From assembly GCA_011372105.1 (NCBI GenBank), contig DRTT01000029.1, positions 1-7,730 on the forward strand: a stretch of 7,730 nt of DNA, given 5' to 3'. Source of the DNA: Candidatus Aerophobota bacterium (GTDB lineage: Bacteria > Aerophobota > Aerophobia > Aerophobales > B3-G15). This document shows positions 1 to 4,268 of the stretch, in pieces; the stretch's first letter is position 1; the number at the start of each line of letters is the position of its first letter. A model generated the notes under the pieces. That model saw nothing but the letters and a program-made list of their open reading frames with translations. It was not told the DNA's origin and searched no databases. A program made the translations under genes and the position numbers.

Positions 1-28
1 CAGGGAAGGCCTATTGGTAAAAAAAAAG

Positions 29-130
29 TTTGGCTTGCCGTCCCCTGACCTGTAGCTTTGGCTTGCCGTCCCCTGACCTTCTGGCTTCTCGTCCGTTGAC
101 CTTATTTCTTTGGCTTGCCGTCCCCTGACC
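29..130. repeat. Four direct repeats of about 20-22 nt
   Basis: The unit TGGCTTGCCGTCCCCTGACC occurs exactly at 31-50, 59-78 and 111-130, and in a diverged form (TGGCTTCTCGTCCGTTGACC) at 82-101. The exact copies are preceded by an extra TT. Start-to-start distances are 28, 23 and 29 nt, close to but not exactly regular. No gene overlaps them. Such short, loosely spaced repeats could be iterons (replication-initiator sites), binding sites for an element-encoded protein, or decayed tandem repeats; the sequence does not decide between these. Confidence 0.85.
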
Positions 131-179
131 AAACCGATGTAAAACAGATATAAAAAAAGGTATGTGCCAAGGTCGCTTG

Positions 180-360
180 GCTGGGGCTCGGTTTTCGTCC
201 TGCAATGGGTTACACGCATGGCTGAACTTGGAGGGCTGGGGCTCGGTTTTCGTCCTGCAATAACTTTGACTAGGCCATGCTGGGGCTCGGTTTTCGTCCT
301 GCAATGGGTTACACGCATGGCTGAACTTGGAGGGCTGGGGCTCGGTTTTCGTCCTGCAAT
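180..360. repeat. Four 27-bp direct repeats with one duplicated 28-bp spacer
   Basis: A 27-bp unit, starting GCTGGGGCTCGG and ending TCGTCCTGCAAT, is found identically at 180-206, 235-261, 279-305 and 334-360. The gaps are 28, 17 and 28 nt. The first and third gaps (207-234 and 306-333) are identical, so 180-261 and 279-360 are exact 82-bp copies of each other. The unit is GC-rich compared with the surrounding AT-rich DNA. It shares the core GGCT...CGTCC with the repeats at 29-130, so the two families may be related. ORFs that run through it on both strands are repeat artefacts. Confidence 0.9.
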
Positions 361-496
361 GGGTTGCAGGTATTTGAATATAAAAATCTTTATTTGAATA
401 GTTAAAACCTTTTTTAAAAAGAATTAAAAACCAATAATAACAGCAGTCTGATTATCTACATATAAAGATTTTTTATAAGAAGCATAAAGAAAGTTT
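361..496. other. AT-rich intergenic stretch without a gene
   Basis: I see no coding region here. TATTTGAATA occurs twice (371-380 and 391-400). ATATAAAGAT (460-469) recurs at 618-627 inside the promoter of the operon. Either may be a regulatory element or an AT-rich unwinding region next to the repeat arrays, but nothing here is diagnostic. Confidence 0.4.
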
Positions 497-567
497 GGCT
501 GGGTCGGGCGGGGCTAGTAGCCACCGTCAGGGCAGAGGCTAGGCGAGGGCGTCAGGCCGAGCCAGCC
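497..567. ncRNA. GC-rich island with imperfect inverted repeat; possible structured RNA
   Basis: About 70 nt of GC-rich sequence sits in strongly AT-rich DNA. Its ends can pair: GGCTGGGTCGG (497-507) against CCGAGCCAGCC (557-567), 10 of 11 positions complementary. Inside are GGCTA-G-TAGCC (512-522) and two GTCAGG direct repeats. In AT-rich genomes an isolated GC-rich patch is often a structured RNA, but no family is recognised. It is not a tRNA: the length is similar but there is no T-loop sequence and no cloverleaf. It lies upstream of the promoter at 594, so it is not the leader of that operon. It also shares GAGGCTAGGC with the right-end repeats, so it may instead be a terminal DNA repeat. 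Confidence 0.3.
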
Positions 568-593
568 GATTGAGAAAACAATAAATTTAGGTA

Positions 594-624
594 TTGACTT
601 AACATAATTATTTTGGTATATAAA
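594..624 (+). promoter_or_regulatory. Sigma70-like promoter for the gene block
   Basis: TTGACT (594-599, five of six consensus bases for a -35 box) is followed after 17 nt by TATATA (617-622), or after 19 nt by TATAAA (619-624). It lies about 50 nt ahead of the first gene and is the only promoter-like pair I found before the uninterrupted + strand block. An archaeal TATA-box reading of TATATAAAG is possible but less favoured given the clear -35 element. Confidence 0.55.
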
Positions 625-671
625 GATATAAGTTTGGGTCACTTATTTTAAGAGGAAAGGGGGGATTAAGA

Positions 672-902
672 ATGTTACAAAGTCACAGTATAGAGAAAGA
701 GATAATAAATCTTCTTGAGGAAGTAAAGGCAAACATAGAGTTTGCGATTAAAAGGGGGAAAAAGAAGGGAGCTTGGTCAGTTAATTGTCTTGAAGCACAA
801 AGCAAATTGTTAAAACAAATAGACTTCGCACTACACAAAGTTAACGAGGGTCAAATTGAGGTCGCAAGACAGATAGTAACAGAAATTAAAAGACAAATAT
901 GA
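672..902 (+). CDS. Small helical protein of unknown function (76 aa)
   Basis: First gene of the block. The ATG at 672 follows a strong Shine-Dalgarno (GGAAAGGGGGG, 654-664) at 7-nt spacing. The product is charged and almost certainly all-helical: an N-terminal helix (about residues 6-27, EKEIINLLEEVKANIEFAIK), a basic patch RGKKKGAW (28-35), and a second long amphipathic helix (about 40-76). The Lys/Arg cluster could touch nucleic acid. I recognise no family. It ends on TGA at 900-902 just before the Shine-Dalgarno of the next gene, so the two are probably translationally coupled. Its A-rich codon use matches the next two genes and differs from the G/T-rich genes downstream. Confidence 0.8.
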   Translation: MLQSHSIEKEIINLLEEVKANIEFAIKRGKKKGAWSVNCLEAQSKLLKQIDFALHKVNEGQIEVARQIVTEIKRQI

Positions 903-913
903 GGGGGGAAAAG

Positions 914-1282
914 ATGGAAGTAAGAAGGTTTGGGATTGAGAAAGAGTTATCAGGTGTAAGGCTTTGTGTTGTGGTTGAAACAGATGTTGAGATTAAGTTT
1001 GATATTCCTGTTCATAGGGAGGTTGTAAAGGGGTTGAATAAAGAGGAAGAGGAAAAGTTGGAGGGGAAAAAGGATTTTTCAAAATTGTATTTGATTGCAG
1101 AGGGTATTGATAGCATTGAGCTTGCTAAAAGGGCACATGCTGAAATTTTAAGTATCCTTGAAGCGGTAGAACATGGGGAAGATGTAAAAGAGGCAGAGAT
1201 TAGCGATGTAATAGAATATCTTAAGATGTGTTCTATTGATTATCATAAAAGGCAGGAGAGAGAAAATGAGGAAAATGCATAA
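914..1282 (+). CDS. Acidic protein of unknown function (122 aa)
   Basis: I chose the ATG at 914 because GAGGGGGGAAAAG lies directly before it; the in-frame ATG at 899 overlaps the previous stop and has a poorer ribosome site. The product has an N-terminal part rich in short hydrophobic strands (about residues 1-40, with VRLCVVVETDVEIKFDIPV), a Glu/Lys-rich linker (43-55), then two or three helices (about 65-120). The overall shape suggests a small alpha/beta accessory protein, but I cannot name a family and see no metal or catalytic motif. The last 17 nt overlap the start of the next gene, which indicates coupled translation. Confidence 0.8.
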   Translation: MEVRRFGIEKELSGVRLCVVVETDVEIKFDIPVHREVVKGLNKEEEEKLEGKKDFSKLYLIAEGIDSIELAKRAHAEILSILEAVEHGEDVKEAEISDVIEYLKMCSIDYHKRQERENEENA

Positions 1283-1448
1283 GTTGCTTATTGTTTTAGA
1301 AGATAGTCAATATGAGGCGTTAAGGAAGCTTGCTTTTGAAAAGAGATTGAGTATGAGCTTTATTATTAGAAAGTTGCTCGATAGTTACTTTGATGCAGCT
1401 AATGATATTAAAAGGGAAGATAATCAGGAAAGAAAAAAAAACGGATAA
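1266..1448 (+). CDS. Ribbon-helix-helix (CopG-like) DNA-binding protein
   Basis: ATG at 1266 follows GGCAGGAGAG (1251-1260). The 60-residue product has the classic RHH layout: a short basic beta strand (KLLIVLED, 6-13), helix A (about 14-27, SQYEALRKLAFEKR), a turn (LSMS) and helix B (about 30-43, IIRKLLDSYFD), then a charged tail. RHH proteins dimerise through the strand and use it to bind operator DNA, often regulating their own operon; that role here is inferred. The tail ends in poly-Lys codons forming A AAA AAC (1436-1442), and the stop at 1446-1448 lies only two codons past it. A -1 slip there would join this domain to the PAPS-reductase-like ORF (see 1436-1442). Confidence 0.8.
   Translation: MRKMHKLLIVLEDSQYEALRKLAFEKRLSMSFIIRKLLDSYFDAANDIKREDNQERKKNG
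1436..1442 (+). promoter_or_regulatory. Candidate -1 ribosomal frameshift site (A AAA AAC)
   Basis: In the RHH reading frame the codons are AGA AAA AAA AAC GGA TAA, so positions 1436-1442 form the X XXY YYZ heptamer A AAA AAC in the correct register. A -1 slip continues into CGG ATA ATT TCC TTT GGA, the exact start of the PP-loop of the next ORF, and would give a fusion of about 262 residues. A Shine-Dalgarno-like AGGA (1426-1429) sits a few nucleotides upstream, as in the dnaX frameshift signal, although I found no strong downstream stem-loop. The site lies in nine consecutive A (1433-1441), so polymerase slippage or a homopolymer sequencing error could produce the same picture. Confidence 0.5.
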
Positions 1449-2053
1449 TTTCCTTTGGAGCGGGGGTTAATTCAGTGGCCATGACGTTGCTATTATACTC
1501 AATGGGTGAGAGATGTCCTATTGTTTTTGCAGATACAGGGGGGGAGTGGCCAGAAACTTATAGCTATCTTGAGCGGTTTAAGGAGTTTATATGGAAGGAG
1601 TGGGGGGCTAAGATTACAACATTAAGGAAACAGCCACCACTTTATGATTATCTTCATGAGAAGGGGTTTACCCCTTCTTTCAGGCTCAAGATGTGCACTG
1701 ATAGATGGAAGGTTAGGCCTATTAAAAAGGCCTTTCCTGATGCTGTCACTTATTTGGGTTACACTGTCGAGGAAGAAAAGAGGATTGAAAGGAAGAGAAG
1801 GGCCAAAGATGCTCTTTTCTATTCTTTCCCGTTGGCAGAGGCTGGTATGAATAGGGCAGATTGTGGGAAGTTTATTAAGAGGTTTGGTTTGCCTGTGCCT
1901 CAGAGGAGTAATTGTTTTTTTTGTGCTCTTCAGACTAAAGAACAGTGGGAGTTGTTAAAGAGGTTGCATCCAGATCTATTTAGGAAGGCAAGGGAGTTAG
2001 AACGGAGGCATAGGGAGATAAGAGGGGTTGATTATAGGTATATTAAGCTTTGA
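1445..2053 (+). CDS. PAPS-reductase-like (PP-loop ATPase) protein, phage type
   Basis: This protein belongs to the phosphoadenosine-phosphosulfate-reductase-like PP-loop family that is frequent in phages. Visible are the PP-loop ISFGAGVNSVAM (1448-1483), then, numbering from GTG 1475, FADTGGEW (18-25), CTDRWKVRPI (74-83), LGYTVEEEKRIERK (94-107), YSFPLAEAG (116-124), C130, and SNCFFC (145-150) before EQW (156-158). Four cysteines (74, 130, 147, 150) could bind an Fe-S cluster or zinc. Family members activate a substrate with ATP or reduce adenylyl sulfate; the phage substrate is unknown, so assimilatory sulfate reduction should not be assumed. The reading frame is open from 1424 but has no ATG/GTG/TTG/CTG before GTG 1475, which would cut the PP-loop away. 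The start shown (ATA 1445) is therefore nominal; frameshifting from the RHH gene or an ATA/ATT start are alternatives. Confidence 0.85.
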   Translation: MISFGAGVNSVAMTLLLYSMGERCPIVFADTGGEWPETYSYLERFKEFIWKEWGAKITTLRKQPPLYDYLHEKGFTPSFRLKMCTDRWKVRPIKKAFPDAVTYLGYTVEEEKRIERKRRAKDALFYSFPLAEAGMNRADCGKFIKRFGLPVPQRSNCFFCALQTKEQWELLKRLHPDLFRKARELERRHREIRGVDYRYIKL

Positions 2054-2067
2054 AATGGGGGGAAGAG

Positions 2068-2544
2068 ATGGAGTTATTAAAAAGTGAGTTTGCTAATAGG
2101 CTTATTGATGGAATAGTGTTGTCAAAGAGAGAGATAAGGATTTTTACTTATGTTCTGTCTTTTCATTTTTTCAGGAATAGCAGTAAGTCAACACAGGTTT
2201 ATTTATCGCTTGCAGATGCAAAAAGAAGGGGAGTTGATATCAGGGTTATTGTTGATAGTCCAAAAAGAAATCGCCCGAATTTTAATGTTAACAATTTTGC
2301 TGTGAGAAAGTTAATAGATGTGGATATTCCTGTCAGGATGCCTGCGGGTGGTAGGACAGGTCACGCTAAACTTGCTGTTTTTGATAATCTTTTTGCAATA
2401 TTAGGTAGTCATAATATTACTGATAGTAGTTTTAAAAATCCGTTTGAATTATCTGTTATTGTTACTGAACCTGAGTTGGTTAAAAATTGTATAGAGTGGT
2501 TTGATGTAATATGGTCAAGAAAAACGGAGGATTGGGGATGGTGA
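2068..2544 (+). CDS. PLD-family (single HKD) nuclease-like protein
   Basis: ATG at 2068 follows GGGGGGAAGAG and begins 14 nt after the previous stop; the in-frame TTG at 2050 is less likely. The 158-residue product has one complete HKD motif, HAKLAVFD (H99, K101, D106), followed by the usual GSHN (113-116) and a conserved-type Glu (E127). Residues 41-62 (STQVYLSLADAKRRGVDIRV) form the typical strand/helix before it. Size and a single HKD match the Nuc-like endonuclease branch, which acts as a dimer with one histidine from each subunit forming the phosphohydrolase site. No signal peptide is evident, so a cytoplasmic role on DNA or RNA is more likely than a secreted one. Together with the PAPS-reductase-like neighbour it may form an invasion or defence module, which is inference. 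Confidence 0.85.
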   Translation: MELLKSEFANRLIDGIVLSKREIRIFTYVLSFHFFRNSSKSTQVYLSLADAKRRGVDIRVIVDSPKRNRPNFNVNNFAVRKLIDVDIPVRMPAGGRTGHAKLAVFDNLFAILGSHNITDSSFKNPFELSVIVTEPELVKNCIEWFDVIWSRKTEDWGW

Positions 2545-2723
2545 GAAAAATAGAAGGAGTAAAATTTGGTAAATGTGATGGTTGTGGAAAAGAGGGGGTG
2601 GTGTCGTGGACTACTGAGGTAGAAATTAGAAAAGGTCGATTTAAACGGTCTATTCTAACTTGTTACGGTCCTTTTCATTGTTGTAATGATGAGTGTTATA
2701 GAAAGGCTAGGAAAAGAAAGTAA
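2538..2723 (+). CDS. Small zinc-ribbon protein
   Basis: ATG at 2538 has GGAGG (2526-2530) at 7-nt spacing, which favours it over the in-frame ATG at 2511. It overlaps the end of the nuclease gene by 7 nt. The 61-residue product has CDGCGKEG (C13, C16) and, after a basic beta-rich middle (EIRKGRFKRSILT), HCCNDECYRKARKRK (C48, C49, C53). This gives a CxxC...CxxxC treble-clef or zinc-ribbon arrangement with a strongly basic C-terminus. Such mini-proteins in phages usually bind nucleic acid or a protein partner, but nothing identifies the target. The next gene's Shine-Dalgarno begins right after its stop. Confidence 0.75.
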   Translation: MVRKIEGVKFGKCDGCGKEGVVSWTTEVEIRKGRFKRSILTCYGPFHCCNDECYRKARKRK

Positions 2724-2735
2724 TGGGAGGGGGAA

Positions 2736-2816
2736 ATGGTAGGTTTTTTAGAGATTGTTTTGATTTTTTGGATAGGTTTAGGTTGTTTTGTTGCTTGGTT
2801 AAATCGCTATGACTAG
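2736..2816 (+). CDS. 26-residue single-span membrane peptide
   Basis: A short reading frame with a strong Shine-Dalgarno (GGGAGGGGG, 2725-2733) just ahead of its ATG. The peptide is a short N-terminus, a hydrophobic span (about residues 3-22, FLEIVLIFWIGLGCFVAWL) and a polar tail NRYD, so it is a likely inner-membrane peptide. The next gene starts inside its last codons (ATGACTAG), typical of translational coupling. Possible roles include a holin-like or membrane-anchoring peptide, or simply coupling the next gene; none can be shown. The ribosome site and overlap argue that it is really translated. Confidence 0.6.
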   Translation: MVGFLEIVLIFWIGLGCFVAWLNRYD

Positions 2817-3162
2817 GCCTAAGTGGGCAAGTAGTATAACGCCTTGTTATTCCTTGCAGGTGCGGGGGTGCATCCATGAGGTTAATCCTGATGGCACTCT
2901 TGGCACTCTTTGGTTATTTCGTGTTGTAAAAGGTAAGCAGCATGTGCAGCCGTGGCGCAAGTCTAACGGGGGGAATACTGCCCTCGTTCAAGCTAATCGC
3001 CGGCGGTTTGCTGCTGCAATGGCTGCTTGGAAGGAATTGACGGAGGAAGAAAAGAAGGAGTGGGAGGAGAAGGCAAAAAGAAGGTATAAATATTGTTGCG
3101 TTAGGTATAATGCTTTTGTAGCTAATTATATTAAGTCTCATGATATTTCGGAGTTTCTTTAA
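2809..3162 (+). CDS. Phage-associated small protein family, paralog 1
   Basis: The 117-residue product belongs to a family present three or four times here. Its pattern is a beta-rich N-terminal half (WLFRVVKGKQHVQPWRKSN, about 34-52), then a helical C-terminal half RRRFAAAMAAWKELTEEEKKEW (about 64-85) and YNAFVANYI (about 100-108). Related proteins, to my recollection common in phage and prophage genomes, share N..T..Q...R..F.....W..L....K..W...A....G.N.F; their function is unknown and a virion role is often assumed from context. Start overlaps the stop of the membrane peptide, and its stop overlaps the next start (TAATG). This copy is the most basic of the set and lacks the usual MA(R/K) opening. 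Confidence 0.8.
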   Translation: MTRPKWASSITPCYSLQVRGCIHEVNPDGTLGTLWLFRVVKGKQHVQPWRKSNGGNTALVQANRRRFAAAMAAWKELTEEEKKEWEEKAKRRYKYCCVRYNAFVANYIKSHDISEFL

Positions 3163-3275
3163 TGGCTAAAGTGAAAGATCAGAATATTCCCGGGGATAGT
3201 CTGATTTATACTTTTGATGATGATTGGTTTTTTGGGCAGGCATATAGAAGGGCTTTAACGGAGGCTTATCATTGA
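3162..3275 (+). CDS. N-terminal part of split paralog 2 (37 aa, ends at TGA)
   Basis: ATG at 3162 overlaps the preceding TAA and has GGAG (3150-3153) at 8-nt spacing, so initiation looks real. The 37 residues open with MAKVKDQNIPGDSLIYTF and carry FFGQAYRR (24-31), resembling the N-terminal half of the family (MA(R/K)...G......WKGQQYMKR in the copy at 6222). The frame then meets TGA (3273-3275) and continues open, in the same frame, into the long ORF that carries the family's C-terminal half. The natural reading is therefore one gene interrupted by a single TGA: through a nonsense mutation, readthrough, or a true split. It could also be an independent mini-gene. Confidence 0.6.
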   Translation: MAKVKDQNIPGDSLIYTFDDDWFFGQAYRRALTEAYH

Positions 3276-3286
3276 AGAGAGGTTGC

Positions 3287-3303
3287 CTCTACCGTTGGTA
3301 GGG
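3287..3303 (+). other. Stem-loop just downstream of in-frame TGA
   Basis: CTCTACC (3287-3293) pairs with GGTAGGG (3297-3303) around a GTT loop: seven pairs including one G-U. It begins 11 nt after the TGA at 3273-3275. An alternative hairpin AGAGG-TTG-CCTCT (3278-3290) overlaps it. Structures at this distance can raise stop-codon readthrough and can also mask the GTG start at 3303. No standard bacterial SECIS loop is evident. Confidence 0.4.
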
Positions 3304-4136
3304 TGAGAAGAACGAAACATGATCGGCCTGCTAATCCTGACCCTGAAACTACTGATGCCTTTGGGGAGTGTCTGCGATGTTGCATGAATTTGAGCGATGA
3401 AGAGAAAGAAGAGTGGTATAGAAGGAAGCAAGAGGAAGGGGACAGGTGCTCTTGGTTAGACAAGTGCGTCCGTGCTTGTTTGGCTACTTTCTATGCCACT
3501 GGTGAGTTGCCTGATTGGTGTCTTCCTGAGAAAGAGTTAATTGTTAGACCTAAAGAGGTTACGGTTGATGCAGATGAAGTTGTTAATTATTCGGTAGAAA
3601 ATTGTCAGGGAGATATTACTGTTGATTATGGGTATGGAGAGGTTTTTGATATTACTCCTTGCGTTGATGGGGTTGCAAGTTTCAAGATCAAGAATTGGGG
3701 AATTGTGGGCACTCATGAGGGGACGGTTACGGATGGCAAGAGTTCGGATGATTTCCATGTGACGGTTAGGGGAGTGCCGGAGTGTGCGGGATATTGGTAC
3801 TGGTTTTGTGATATATATGGTGGAGCGCCTGAGTGGTGGAAGGGCATAAATAAAAGGTCGGGAGTAGTTGTTAATAATGGTCGTAATACTTGTGTTAATA
3901 ATAAAGGTCGTCGGATATTAGTTCATCTTCCTGCACAAACTTGGAGTAGTTTTAGTGAGACAATATCTGTTGATGAGTGTTGGCAGTATTTAGACCCAGG
4001 GCAGTGTTTTAGTCCTCAGAGGTATCATGTTACAATACATTATTGGAGTGCTGGGCGGTCGTGGAGAGATTGCGGGGGTGCTAGTATTGTTCAATATAAT
4101 GCGGCACAGTTTAAGGTTTTTTGGTGTGTAGAGTAG
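3303..4136 (+). CDS. Paralog 2 C-terminal half fused to Ig-like, Cys-rich domain; putative surface protein
   Basis: GTG at 3303 is the only usable start after the upstream TGA, but its ribosome site is weak. Residues about 1-60 (RRTKHDRPANPDPETTDAF, LSDEEKEEW, C-rich helix) match the C-terminal half of the repeated family. A beta-rich segment follows (about 80-160: IVRPKEVTVDADEVVNYSV, then THEGTVTDGKSSDDFHVTV) that resembles a bacterial Ig-like fold. The C-terminal part (about 160-277) is aromatic- and cysteine-rich (YWYWFCDIYGG, HYWSAGRSW) with many Asn and Thr. About fourteen cysteines suggest disulfides or metal. Together this looks like an exposed or receptor-binding-type protein, possibly a virion decoration, but there is no homologue I can name. 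No signal peptide is seen. Confidence 0.7.
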   Translation: MRRTKHDRPANPDPETTDAFGECLRCCMNLSDEEKEEWYRRKQEEGDRCSWLDKCVRACLATFYATGELPDWCLPEKELIVRPKEVTVDADEVVNYSVENCQGDITVDYGYGEVFDITPCVDGVASFKIKNWGIVGTHEGTVTDGKSSDDFHVTVRGVPECAGYWYWFCDIYGGAPEWWKGINKRSGVVVNNGRNTCVNNKGRRILVHLPAQTWSSFSETISVDECWQYLDPGQCFSPQRYHVTIHYWSAGRSWRDCGGASIVQYNAAQFKVFWCVE

Positions 4137-4139
4137 AGG

Positions 4140-4268
4140 ATGAAATTTTTGTTAGGTTTTTTGTTTGATTGTTTGTTTTATGATTTTTTTCTGGGGGTGG
4201 GGTATGGTTTATTTGACTGTTTTTTTCAAAAAGAGTTCTGGAGAGATAATCAGGACGGAGAAAAATAA
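4140..4268 (+). CDS. Possible 42-residue hydrophobic peptide
   Basis: An ATG follows the previous stop by 3 nt, and the frame runs 42 codons into the glycosyltransferase gene. The peptide is strongly hydrophobic and aromatic (MKFLLGFLFDCLFYDFFLG...), like a membrane-active mini-protein. GAGG lies immediately before the ATG, which is too close for a good ribosome site, and the T-rich DNA could produce such a peptide by chance. It overlaps the next gene by 65 nt. Held at low confidence. Confidence 0.25.
   Translation: MKFLLGFLFDCLFYDFFLGVGYGLFDCFFQKEFWRDNQDGEK

Noticed and set aside
11..304. Minus-strand ORF of 97 codons across the repeat arrays
   Set aside because: It repeats QDENRAPA because it reads through the 27-bp repeats; there is no ribosome site or plausible domain.
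180..360. CRISPR array
   Set aside because: Gap lengths differ (28, 17, 28), two gaps are identical, there are no cas genes, and the array is better explained by tandem duplication.
164..397. Plus-strand ORF of 77 codons across the same repeats
   Set aside because: Its protein repeat (WGSVFVLQWVTRMAELGGLGLG) simply mirrors the DNA repeat.
497..567. tRNA gene
   Set aside because: Length and pairing ends are suggestive, but the T-loop sequence, D-arm and anticodon arm cannot be drawn.
672..1448. Toxin-antitoxin pair including the RHH protein
   Set aside because: RHH antitoxins are usually next to a recognisable toxin; neither upstream small protein resembles one.
1644..1850. Plus-strand ORF of 68 codons inside the PAPS-reductase-like gene
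   Set aside because: A shadow frame without ribosome site; the overlapping frame carries the conserved motifs.
3273..3275. Selenocysteine codon
   Set aside because: No recognisable SECIS loop, no redox motif around it, and paralogs have no cysteine at this position.
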